Source: Burkholderia sp. Bp9143 (GTDB lineage Bacteria > Pseudomonadota > Gammaproteobacteria > Burkholderiales > Burkholderiaceae). Taken from it: a stretch of DNA of 64,000 nucleotides. The notes under the pieces are model-generated. The model was not told the origin of the DNA. It made no database searches and saw only the letters and a program-made list of their open reading frames with translations. Both the position numbers and the translations under genes were made by a program. Within the stretch, counting starts at the first letter, position 1. The number at the start of each line of letters is the position of its first letter. Where the stretch lies: the NCBI RefSeq assembly GCF_003853645.1, contig NZ_QTPO01000036.1, forward strand, positions 1 to 64,000. The letters run 5' to 3'. Below are positions 25,606-33,075 of this stretch, in pieces.

Positions 25606-25944
25606 ATGAGGTGGCACGTTTATCAAACCAGCTATATTGATTGGGCGTGGAGCGCGCTCAAATCGGTGGACGAGACCAGAGCGTTGCTCGCCCAAGGCGC
25701 CCCGGAGTCCTTTGATGATTTGAGTCAGCATCCTGTTGAAGAATTTGATGCGGCCTTCAGCGACGCGCAGATTCTTGCTCAGCAGAATGGATGGGAAGGA
25801 GACTATCGCCAAGGCCCAGTCGTGTTTTGGTTGCCCGATCCGAATGTCAACGCTTTCGTCTATGGCTTTTTCTGGAAGCAAGACAACAATGGCACCTGTT
25901 TTACAGTGTCGCCCGTGGCGCTTCCATGGCTGGAAGATGCGTAA
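25606..25944 (+). CDS. Small acidic protein of unknown function
   Basis: A 112-residue protein with a good start (CTAGGAGACCGAT before ATG). It is rich in tryptophan and acidic residues: MRWHVYQTSYIDWAWSALKS, DDLSQHPVEEFDAAF, EGDYRQGPVVFWLPDP, FFWKQDNNGTCFTVSPVALPWLEDA. The compact alpha/beta pattern and acidity are like those of immunity or anti-restriction proteins, but I recognise no family. It lies downstream of the methylase-nuclease operon, separated by 136 bases. Confidence 0.55.
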   Translation: MRWHVYQTSYIDWAWSALKSVDETRALLAQGAPESFDDLSQHPVEEFDAAFSDAQILAQQNGWEGDYRQGPVVFWLPDPNVNAFVYGFFWKQDNNGTCFTVSPVALPWLEDA

Positions 25945-26128
25945 TAAGAGCCGCTGTCCGACGAGCTGCGCGGAGTAATAAGGTGCCGTTGAAAGGCTTC
26001 TGCTTCCTACGGTAGTCTTGGCGGTCGCCTTCGGCCTTCGTTTTGGTTGCAGACCAGCGTTTGCCAATCTCAGCCCCGTCACTAGTACGAATGCGCTCGT
26101 GCAAGGTGCGACGATGATTCACCCCGCG

Positions 26129-26141
26129 AAAAGTGACTTTG
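26129..26141. repeat. Palindromic site CAAAGTNACTTTG, copy 2
   Basis: AAAAGTGACTTTG followed by AGCGCTA; it ends 12 bases before the stop of the serine recombinase gene. The copy at 36021 is followed by the similar AGCGATA. Confidence 0.5.
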
Positions 26142-26152
26142 AGCGCTAGAGG

Positions 26153-26728
26153 CTACGCCGCATCGCGTACCCGCATGATCGTCTGGCGGCTCGTGCCGAA
26201 TCGCCTGGCGAGCGCGGCCACGCTCGCCCCCGCGTCCAGCTCGCGCAGCACGTCCGCCCGCTGATCGTCCGACAGGGCAGACGGCCGCCCCATCGCCTTG
26301 CCTTCCGCCTTCGCGCGAGCGATGCCGGCGTGCGTGCGCTCAATCAACAGATCCCGCTCGAACTCGGCCACCGCGTTCAACACCTGCATCGTCATCCGGC
26401 CGGCCGCGCTCGTCAGATCAACGCCGCCCAGGGCAAGACAGTGAACCCGGATACCACGTTCCGCCAATCCCTCGACCGTGGCCCGCACGTCCATCGCATT
26501 GCGGCCCAGCCGGTCGAGCTTCGTCACGATCAGCACGTCGCCCTCTTCCATCTTGACGAGCAACTGCGCAAACCCCGGACGCTGGTCAGCGCTCACGCTC
26601 CCCGAAATGCTTTCCGACACAACACGGCGCTTGTCGACCGAGAAGCCGGCCGCCTCGATCTCGCGTAACTGGTTCGCGGTGGTCTGGTCGGACGTGCTGA
26701 CGCGGGCATAAGCGAAGGTTCGGGACAT
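26153..26728 (-). CDS. Serine recombinase (resolvase/invertase family)
   Basis: A 191-residue protein. The catalytic serine lies in [12 protein letters not shown]; the arginine and dimer region are [76 protein letters not shown]. The C-terminal Hin-type HTH is [25 protein letters not shown]. An in-frame GTG at 26737 is an alternative start. Typical Tn3 resolvase or invertase size. No transposase or obvious res site pair adjoins it. It may be a remnant of a transposon or act on the island's own repeats. Confidence 0.9.
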   Translation of the reverse strand: MSRTFAYARVSTSDQTTANQLREIEAAGFSVDKRRVVSESISGSVSADQRPGFAQLLVKMEEGDVLIVTKLDRLGRNAMDVRATVEGLAERGIRVHCLALGGVDLTSAAGRMTMQVLNAVAEFERDLLIERTHAGIARAKAEGKAMGRPSALSDDQRADVLRELDAGASVAALARRFGTSRQTIMRVRDAA

Positions 26729-26882
26729 ATCGGGCACTCAATCTGTACGAAATGGACGTCCGAATATATACACCTGTCCAAAACATTTCAACCCTTATTT
26801 TCGGACAGGCCAAAACAACGCTGTCCGAAAGGGATCGGTTTCGGACATGGCTGCGAGCCTCTGATCGGGCTTACGACGGACG

Positions 26883-26912
26883 AAAAAAAAACCGCCGGTC
26901 GTCCGGCGGTTT
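26883..26912 (-). terminator. Rho-independent terminator for the nitrilase operon
   Basis: On the minus strand AAACCGCCGG pairs with CCGGCGGTTT over a four-base loop and is followed by a T run (A at 26883-26890 on the plus strand). It lies 17 bases after the stop of the small basic gene. Confidence 0.85.
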
Positions 26913-26929
26913 CTGAGGACATCCAGGAA

Positions 26930-27229
26930 TTATCTGGACGTCCCTCCTTTCTTGGCTGCCTTAAGCATCATTCGTTGGCGATGCTCCTTTCGAAGCGTGG
27001 CCATTCGTGACAGACGCGCGTTATTAGTGGGCTTGGCCACTTCAGTCGTCCCTTGGATGTTAATTCGGTACTGCGCCGCAAGCGCGCGCAACTTGTCCGC
27101 ATCGTCTGCGCGCCGTTGATTGACCTGCCGTTCATACTCGGCAACGAATCGCTGAAGTCGATCACGCTCCTCGGCCGTCGCGGGGCGGCCAATCACGCCC
27201 ATATCGGCCTTGCTACGTCGTGTGTTCAT
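26930..27229 (-). CDS. Small basic protein downstream of the nitrilase-fold gene
   Basis: Ninety-nine residues from an ATG preceded by AGGGAGTGGCA. Highly charged and mostly helical: MNTRRSKADMGVIGRPATAEERDRLQRFVAEYERQVNQRR, ending RMATLRKEHRQRMMLKAAKKGGTSR. The basic tail could bind nucleic acid. It follows the 623-residue gene by 28 bases and shares its terminator, so the two form an operon. No family recognised. Confidence 0.65.
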   Translation of the reverse strand: MNTRRSKADMGVIGRPATAEERDRLQRFVAEYERQVNQRRADDADKLRALAAQYRINIQGTTEVAKPTNNARLSRMATLRKEHRQRMMLKAAKKGGTSR

Positions 27230-27257
27230 TGCCACTCCCTAGTGTTTCACTGTCAGA

Positions 27258-29129
27258 CTAGAACCAATTCGCAGGCGCTGCAAGCGGCGTGATCGTTTCA
27301 AGTACCCAGCGCTTCGTCGCTTTTCCGTCAGTGCGATGGTCAAGCGAGAACTGCTCATCCTCTTTCGCGCGAACAGTCAGCACCAAGCCGTGGTGCCCCT
27401 GAGGCAAATAGAGTTCCGTATTGGAGCCACCCTCATGGCGCCACAGCCCCACCGCCCGCGCTGGGGACCGCTCGCCAAGATTCGATAGGTCCACCATTCC
27501 CGAGCAGGTAATCGACAGAACAGATGATCCGGGGTCTTCCGCCAACACCGTCGCATAGCGGCCGGGCCAGCGGCCTCCGAGCTGCGGCCCATCCATCAGC
27601 AACGCAACGACTAGATTTGGCCCAACCGAGCGAATTACCGGCATAGCTGGATCCGCGCGTGCGAGGTCCTCACAAATGAGCACTGTCATGCACAGATCGT
27701 CACGCAGCGCGAGAAACTGAAGCTTTCGCGGCGCGACACCGATATGCTCCCACACCTTAACGCGATCGGCTGCCTCGATACCAGTTAGCCCGTACCGTCT
27801 AATCTGCGCCCCATCCAACGCCCAGCGATGATGCTTAGAATGCTCATCGTCCCATAGTAGCGGATCCTCTCCTTGCGCTGCGTCAGGCGCAAACAACATC
27901 GTTTTGGCGAGGTTTCTACCCGGCGCACCGTCGCTGTTGCCATCGCCTGGAATCCCAGCAACCAATGTGCCAGCGATCAGGAATTTCAGTCCCTCGATTG
28001 GTCGTTGCTTGAGCAAATCAAGCAGATCGCCGGCTAGTTCGGCCGTAAGTGCACACTCCGGGAAAAGGATTCCATCAATTGCTCTGGCACCGAATTTACG
28101 CACCGCACCAGTCACCAACGGGGCTATCAGCTCATCGCGCAACATTGCGGCAGTGACTTTTTGCGGGTGTTCAAGCCAAGTAGGATTCAGTGCGAAGTAC
28201 GGTTGCATCCTCGCGTTATGGCCCAAATTACGGGGAGGGCCGGCCGAAATAAAGCTTTCGTCATCAACCCGGAACGGATACGGAATAACGAGCAACCGCA
28301 TCAGGTCGTTATTGGTTCCATTGTCTGGAAGAATCCACTGCGATTCGACAATTGTTGTCGGCGGGAGCAGCGCGAGGTGATGACTCATCGAACGAACGGT
28401 ACATCCCACCGACGGCGTAAGTGATTTCGGGAGTACCGTCGCGCGATCCGGAGGCACCATCTCGCACAATGATCTCGGTACATACTTCAAGAGAGCAGCC
28501 GCTTTTGTCGGATGCGCCACAACCCGGTCGAGGAAGGATACCGCCGCTCGGTTTACGATGACTGAAGGCCCAGCTGGATCGGCCGGACGAGAAATCCAGC
28601 CAACTCCGGCAGACGCCTCGTCTGCCGTGGCAAGTAACCGCATCAACAGCGAAACTGCCGGCGAATACGGTACCTGTGTCATATCGAGTTGACTGATTGG
28701 CGAACCACCGTGCACCGTTAACAGGGCAGCCCACCATCCCTCCACCAGCCCTGGACAATTGCCAGTTGTTTTCCAAGCTTGCGCTGCCGCGATCACTTCC
28801 CCGATGTACGCCGCGTGACGCAGATAATCACCGTCGACTAGCGTCGCACCCGCGTAGCACCCGGAAATCTCCATCAACGTCGCAGCAACTGCGAATACAT
28901 CTGCCGGCCACTCGGGACAGAGCAAAAGGCGTTCGAGCCGGGTCGCAGCCGGATGCATCTCTGGCCGCGTCCCATCCGGCAATAACTCCTCGACTATGTC
29001 GAGGACAGTGCGCACAGGCGGTATCGCGGTGTCAATGTCGTCAGCCGACACGTCCAAGAACGCCTGAGTTCGAAACCTGCCGGTGCGTCGGTGCGGCCGC
29101 CGTGGCCACAGAGGCTTAAATGAAGACAT
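27258..29129 (-). CDS. Stand-alone nitrilase-superfamily (CN hydrolase) protein with novel N-terminus
   Basis: A protein of 623 residues. The C-terminal half has a nitrilase triad: glutamate in IDGILFPECALT, lysine in DDEHSKHHRWALDG, cysteine in LCMTVLICEDLARADP, then a long beta region (PNLVVALLMDGPQLGGRWPGRYATVLAEDPGSS). The N-terminal ~290 residues are of no known family. Nitrilase domains occur in bacterial defence as fusions to reverse transcriptases (DRT type 1), but no RT is present here. The gene faces away from an unknown 380-residue gene across 280 bases and is followed by a small basic gene. Confidence 0.7.
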   Translation of the reverse strand: MSSFKPLWPRRPHRRTGRFRTQAFLDVSADDIDTAIPPVRTVLDIVEELLPDGTRPEMHPAATRLERLLLCPEWPADVFAVAATLMEISGCYAGATLVDGDYLRHAAYIGEVIAAAQAWKTTGNCPGLVEGWWAALLTVHGGSPISQLDMTQVPYSPAVSLLMRLLATADEASAGVGWISRPADPAGPSVIVNRAAVSFLDRVVAHPTKAAALLKYVPRSLCEMVPPDRATVLPKSLTPSVGCTVRSMSHHLALLPPTTIVESQWILPDNGTNNDLMRLLVIPYPFRVDDESFISAGPPRNLGHNARMQPYFALNPTWLEHPQKVTAAMLRDELIAPLVTGAVRKFGARAIDGILFPECALTAELAGDLLDLLKQRPIEGLKFLIAGTLVAGIPGDGNSDGAPGRNLAKTMLFAPDAAQGEDPLLWDDEHSKHHRWALDGAQIRRYGLTGIEAADRVKVWEHIGVAPRKLQFLALRDDLCMTVLICEDLARADPAMPVIRSVGPNLVVALLMDGPQLGGRWPGRYATVLAEDPGSSVLSITCSGMVDLSNLGERSPARAVGLWRHEGGSNTELYLPQGHHGLVLTVRAKEDEQFSLDHRTDGKATKRWVLETITPLAAPANWF

Positions 29130-29409
29130 GGCTGCGCGTGGTTGACTATGTTGTTTGTTCGAGCCGACTGATTTGCCGGGTGAACGACTCTACCGCCGCG
29201 CGAACTCACCTGCAAGCAGGCTCCTCCCTAGTACTTGTAGTCTTTAGCGATGGGATTCGTTCATATCCTTCCGCGACACAATTAACTCCACTTCGTCGGA
29301 AATTCTCTCTACATTGGGAAAGCTTCAATTCACGGCAGTAAGGATGACGCTTCCCGAGGTCCGAAATCTTGAGACAATACGGAACTAGACGCTTCGATTT
29401 GGAGGCCAA

Positions 29410-30552
29410 ATGTCGTTCATCGGTCGAGAAATGAGTTCTATTAACTGCAAACCTTATGTTTACGATCGAATTGGGGCAGTTCTACTGCCCGCCGAAAAGC
29501 ACATGGAGAGCCGCTACCATCCACGCGGCTTGCAACGGATGCGAGCGCGACTGACGAGATCTCGGCTCCGTGCAGAGATAAGAAGCCTATGCATTGAGGT
29601 GTTCGCGGAGCTCAGAGCCGTTGAGTATTCGCTTTGCGGCCTCTGGTTCGAACGCGATGAGGCATATCGGAACGCGACACTGCATCGGCACTTCGGAAAG
29701 CGATTCATGGTCGACGCGGCATATCGCGCCGAAGTATTTGCACGGCTTTATCCTGACATGACACCCGATGAAGCCCACGATATCGCGATCAAGATTCCCG
29801 ATAATCTGACTGGTCTCGCTGCGCACCTTGAAGCGGAGCGTGCATGTGCTCCCGGCCCTGGGCTTGATACGCTACTGAAGCAAGCAGCGCAATTCCGACG
29901 AGAGGTCATCGAATTCTTGAACTGCGTTCGGCAGGAGCAAACTTCTATGCCGGCCGAGCTGACTACGCGTGCTCCAGACGTGTTTGATGACGACGGCACC
30001 TTTTCGGCGTTGTTCTGCGATCACCTCAGCATCATCGCTGACGCGTGGCTGCGACGCCCAATCACGGATGAACTGTCCGTTCCGGCATTGTCGTTCGGCA
30101 TCCCACGTTTTGTGCATAGGCATTGGATTCGACGCATGTATCTTGCTGAGGCCGTGTCCCACCTCGAAGCGTCGTCATTGAGACCGGCTCACGCATCCAA
30201 CTTATCAGTGCACGACGTTCTTAACGCTGTCAAAGCACTCAATTTATCGCGGCAGCACAAAGAGGCTCCGAATGGAACATTGCCTTCCGTGTCAGTAGCG
30301 GAGGCTCTTTCTGAGAATGGCCGTCGTGCCGCCATTGCGCGTCACAACAGTAGCCCCAAAGCAAGGGAAAAAGAAGCCGCCTTTCGGCACTGGTTGGCGT
30401 GGCAAGCCGGCTCCGTTCAGTACAAGAGCGCCGCCGAGTTCGCGCGCGAGGTTCTGGACAAGTCGGAACATCTCGAAAGCTCGGCAGTCATTGAGGGCTG
30501 GTGTCGAGCATGGAAAAAAAAGACAGCGACGACGACCCAACAGAAAAGCTAG
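29410..30552 (+). CDS. Protein of unknown function, 380 residues
   Basis: Start supported by TTTGGAGGCCAA before the ATG. Mostly helical, without signal peptide or membrane segment. Notable parts: RGLQRMRARLTRSRLRAEIRSL; GKRFMVDAAYRAEVFARLYPDMTPDEAHDI; and a C-terminal basic region SENGRRAAIARHNSSPKAREKEAAFRHWLAWQ, the N-x-R-x-x-A-x-x-R-H pattern often seen in phage-derived DNA-binding proteins. It is divergent from the nitrilase-fold gene and precedes the AlpA gene. I do not recognise a family and propose no function. Confidence 0.65.
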   Translation: MSFIGREMSSINCKPYVYDRIGAVLLPAEKHMESRYHPRGLQRMRARLTRSRLRAEIRSLCIEVFAELRAVEYSLCGLWFERDEAYRNATLHRHFGKRFMVDAAYRAEVFARLYPDMTPDEAHDIAIKIPDNLTGLAAHLEAERACAPGPGLDTLLKQAAQFRREVIEFLNCVRQEQTSMPAELTTRAPDVFDDDGTFSALFCDHLSIIADAWLRRPITDELSVPALSFGIPRFVHRHWIRRMYLAEAVSHLEASSLRPAHASNLSVHDVLNAVKALNLSRQHKEAPNGTLPSVSVAEALSENGRRAAIARHNSSPKAREKEAAFRHWLAWQAGSVQYKSAAEFAREVLDKSEHLESSAVIEGWCRAWKKKTATTTQQKS

Positions 30553-30730
30553 TTTGCACGCAGGCTAACCACTCTGCTTGTTAGCTAGTTATTGTGCGAG
30601 AACAGCGCGCATTTTGCGCGCCTCGTCTGCATCGTGCATGCGCAAATCTTGTAGCAGGTATCGGACTCAAGAATACTTTGCGGCCGTCCCAAATCGTTCC
30701 ATTTTGGGGGCAATCAAAGGAGATACCCGT

Positions 30731-30958
30731 ATGCAAGAAAAGCTCGATGACTTGTCGGCTGTATCGGCACAATCGACCCGTATTATCCGGATGCGCACGT
30801 TGACGGAGCGAGTCGGTCTCAGTCGCAGCGAGATCTATCGACGAATTAGCGCCGGCACCTTCGTCAAGCCAATCGCACTCGGCCCACGCGCAGTTGGTTG
30901 GCGTGAGGCAGATATTGAAGCATGGCTTGCGTCGCTGACGAAGCGAGGTGAGGCATGA
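30731..30958 (+). CDS. AlpA-family excisionase/regulator
   Basis: Seventy-five residues from ATG after AAAGGAGATACCCGT. The MerR-like HTH of AlpA is clear: IIRMRTLTERVGLSRSEIYRRISAGTFVKPIALGPRAVGWREADIEAWLASL. AlpA-type proteins (Vis/Xis in P4-like elements) control integrase expression and excision. It heads the replication module and overlaps the next gene by 4 bases. Confidence 0.9.
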   Translation: MQEKLDDLSAVSAQSTRIIRMRTLTERVGLSRSEIYRRISAGTFVKPIALGPRAVGWREADIEAWLASLTKRGEA

Positions 30959-31248
30959 ATGCACGTGTGGCAGACAAGCAAACCGCATCCGATCTAGAAT
31001 CGGCACGCGCCGCACAGAAAGCTGCGGAGATTGACCATTACCTTGCAAGGATTGCGCATCAGCGTGAGCGCTATGCGACCGCATATCGTCGCTGCGATGA
31101 TTCGGCGCGACGAGAAGCGGCGGACGGTATGGTCGCGGCGGCAACGATGTTCGAGCGCGACGGAAAAACTGTTCCGTCACGACTGAAAAAGGCGGCCGAA
31201 ACAATCAAAATCGCGGTCTTCTTGCTTGACCCGAAAGCCCCAGCATGA
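30955..31248 (+). CDS. Small helical protein co-translated with AlpA
   Basis: Ninety-seven residues; the start ATG overlaps the alpA stop (ATGA). Alanine-rich helices: SDLESARAAQKAAEIDHYLARIAHQRERYATAYRR, then GKTVPSRLKKAAETIKIAVFLLDPKAPA. Unknown function; a typical small gene of P4-like islands in this genus. Confidence 0.65.
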   Translation: MNARVADKQTASDLESARAAQKAAEIDHYLARIAHQRERYATAYRRCDDSARREAADGMVAAATMFERDGKTVPSRLKKAAETIKIAVFLLDPKAPA

Positions 31249-31256
31249 CGTCGAGC

Positions 31257-31269
31257 CAAAGTCACTTTG
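31257..31269. repeat. Palindromic site CAAAGTNACTTTG, copy 3
   Basis: CAAAGTCACTTTG, a perfect palindrome around one base, 8 bases after the previous gene, at the start of the leader region of the replication operon. A second partial inverted copy (GTGACAAAG) follows at once. Confidence 0.55.
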
Positions 31270-31424
31270 TTGTGACAAAGGGCGCGAGGAGTCGGCCGCG
31301 GCACACCGCTGCCGCTGGTCCGTCCCTTCCTCGATTTGCACATCGCGGCGGTGCGCAGTATCCTGTGCACGTCGCTGAGACAACAGCGACCCGGATTGGC
31401 GTCCGGAACATGCAAAAGGCGGAC

Positions 31425-31447
31425 AACCGCCGCAGCGCGGTTTTTTT
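31425..31447 (+). terminator. Premature terminator in the replication-operon leader
   Basis: AACCGC pairs with GCGGTT over a short loop and is followed by a T run (31441-31447). No gene ends directly before it. Its location ahead of a C4-like RNA resembles the leader terminators of P4 immunity. Confidence 0.55.
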
Positions 31448-31469
31448 ACGTCCGCACGCTAAGCTCCTT

Positions 31470-31600
31470 CAATGGTCGGGCCTTGGCGGGGGTGCCTTCG
31501 GGCACGCCGGTTTCCTTTTGCGCCGGTACGCCAACTCCGTCATGTGCTCGGCCACCCCAATTGGCGTTGGGGGCCGGGTTCCGGAACCCAGCAAAAGGAG
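31470..31600 (+). ncRNA. C4-like antisense RNA candidate
   Basis: Non-coding leader with strong folding signals. A GTGCC-TTCG-GGCAC hairpin at about 31492-31505 is followed by GCCGGTTTCC and GCGCCGGTACGCCAAC. Downstream TTGGCGTTGG and GGCCGGGTTCC are imperfect complements of these. C4 RNAs of P1/P7 and the CI RNA of P4 look like this and silence downstream replication or antirepressor genes by pairing with a leader. Position before a primase-helicase operon supports it. No covariance search was possible. Confidence 0.5.
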
Positions 31601-31610
31601 GTCGCACCCA

Positions 31611-31787
31611 ATGCGCCAGTCGTCGCACGCCCAGACCGGGCAGCAATCCCACCTTATTCAATCCATCGTCCGCGCAGCACTGCGCGACGCGGCAACCGCC
31701 AGCACGTATCAAGATGCGCTCGACGCGACCGGCGCGGCACTGGCCGCAATCGCAGCGCTCGTCCGTGCGGAGGTGCGCCATGGCTGA
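31611..31787 (+). CDS. Small protein, first of a chained series
   Basis: Fifty-eight residues from ATG after AAAGGAGGTCGCACCCA: MRQSSHAQTGQQSHLIQSIV, then an alanine-rich helix ending AEVRHG. The longer frame beginning at 31245 crosses the leader RNA and is rejected. Its last codons contain the RBS of the next gene. Confidence 0.6.
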   Translation: MRQSSHAQTGQQSHLIQSIVRAALRDAATASTYQDALDATGAALAAIAALVRAEVRHG

Positions 31788-32082
31788 GCTGCGCTGCAAG
31801 ATTGGCGATCTGGCGATCGTCACGAAGTGCGATGCACGCTCGCGTATCGGCATGCTGGTCGAGGTGGCATCGGCTCGCCCGACGCCCGATCACGATTGGC
31901 GCGTGCGGATCTTGGGCGGCCCCGTCTCGGGGCGTAGCGTCTGCGGTCGCCGGTCTGGCGACTTCATGCACGCAGCCGTCCATGACTGGAATCTCACGCC
32001 GATTCGCGGCGAGGCGGAGTTGGATTGCGCGGCCGACGTCCGGCAACTCCTCGCATCGATTCTGGAGGTGCGCCATGTCTAA
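31780..32082 (+). CDS. Small protein of the replication operon (100 residues)
   Basis: Overlaps the previous gene by 8 bases; RBS GGAGGTGCGCC. Beta-rich start MAELRCKIGDLAIVTKCDARSRIGMLVEVAS, then DHDWRVRILGGPVSGRSVCGRRSGDFMHAAVHDWNLTPIR, which suggests a small SH3/KOW-like barrel. Ends LEVRHV. Function unknown. Confidence 0.65.
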   Translation: MAELRCKIGDLAIVTKCDARSRIGMLVEVASARPTPDHDWRVRILGGPVSGRSVCGRRSGDFMHAAVHDWNLTPIRGEAELDCAADVRQLLASILEVRHV

Positions 32083-32287
32083 ATACCGCCTGCCGAACGA
32101 AGTCACGATGATCGCCATGTGTGCGGCCCATCAGTTCGCCCAGCTCGAAGCCCTGTTCGATGCTGTCCGTTCGCATCTTGCGGAGGGCACCTACGAGCGA
32201 GCGCTCGTCGACATGGGGCAAAGCGTCGCGAGCCGGTACTCGGCCGAAATGCGCCGTACTGCGCAGCCGGAGGTGTGCCATGACTGA
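32075..32287 (+). CDS. Small protein of the replication operon (70 residues)
   Basis: Overlaps the previous gene by 8 bases with the same RBS, GGAGGTGCGCC. Helical: EVTMIAMCAAHQFAQLEALFDAVRSHLAEGTYERALVDMGQSVASRYSAEM; ends PEVCHD. Unknown function. Confidence 0.6.
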   Translation: MSKYRLPNEVTMIAMCAAHQFAQLEALFDAVRSHLAEGTYERALVDMGQSVASRYSAEMRRTAQPEVCHD

Positions 32288-32627
32288 TCAGCGCATCCGA
32301 ACCGCGGTTGTCGACGGATTCGACAACGCACCGCCGTTGGATACCGGGGCTCCGATCGAGCTGCAATTCGCCGTCGACCTGGGCGCGATCTGCGCCGACG
32401 CATGGCTCGACCTGAAAGGCGACGTGCGGCTGCACGACTACGCGGCGCATCAAGCCGCTGCGTTCGCACGCGGCATGGAAGCTGCCATGCAGGACGCAGG
32501 CGACGTCGACGCGCACCGCGTGACGATCAGCCGCCAAGCGTTCGCGGCCGGCCTGATGGGGCGCGTGCAGCAGCACCTGTTCGCGGCGCTCGGCCTCGTC
32601 ACGCGCGAACCGCGCACGACGCATTGA
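32280..32627 (+). CDS. Small protein of the replication operon (115 residues)
   Basis: Overlaps the previous gene by 8 bases, RBS GGAGGTGTGCC. MTDQRIRTAVVDGFDNAPPL, then ELQFAVDLGAICADAWLDLKGDVRLHDYAAHQAAAFARGMEAAMQ and a C-terminal helix. Unknown function. Confidence 0.6.
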   Translation: MTDQRIRTAVVDGFDNAPPLDTGAPIELQFAVDLGAICADAWLDLKGDVRLHDYAAHQAAAFARGMEAAMQDAGDVDAHRVTISRQAFAAGLMGRVQQHLFAALGLVTREPRTTH

Positions 32628-32636
32628 GGGGCAGTC

Positions 32637-32963
32637 ATGGCAAAGACGAACAAGAATGCCGTGCAACCGCTCGCGTCGCACTTCGTGGCCGAGGTGAATC
32701 GCCCCGACCGCAACCGCATCGGCACGCGGATCAGTGACGCCATGGAGCTGCTGGACAGCCTGCATTGGGCGGCCGACAAGGCAATGTCCGATGACGACTA
32801 CTGGCTTGTGCTGAGCCTGTTCCGCGCGTCCCTGCCGTCGATCGGCGCGGCGCTGGAGGCGGCGAACGACGCACTCGGCGAGTCGCGGCTCGGCCGCTAC
32901 GTCTACAGCAACGACATCACGGCCGGCGGTGCGGTTCTGTCGGTGCCTCGCGCGGCCGGCTGA
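32637..32963 (+). CDS. Small protein of the replication operon (108 residues)
   Basis: Starts 9 bases after the previous stop (GAGGGGCAGTC upstream). NRIGTRISDAMELLDSLHWAADKAMSDDDYWLVLSLFRASLPSIGAALEAANDAL: helical, acidic centre. Unknown function; the last small gene before the primase-helicase. Confidence 0.6.
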   Translation: MAKTNKNAVQPLASHFVAEVNRPDRNRIGTRISDAMELLDSLHWAADKAMSDDDYWLVLSLFRASLPSIGAALEAANDALGESRLGRYVYSNDITAGGAVLSVPRAAG

Positions 32964-33075
32964 CGCTGCGGCGCTAGGCATCGTCGCATCATTCAATTCT
33001 TCGCGCGTCGGGTAGCTGCTTGTCCGATATGGACTACTAATCGGAAGCCGACCGACGCGCGTCCAGTGGGAACCT

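Noticed and set aside
31245-31610. Upstream extension of the 58-residue gene as a 180-residue protein
   Set aside because: It crosses a terminator and a strongly structured RNA region; a far better RBS precedes the ATG at 31611.
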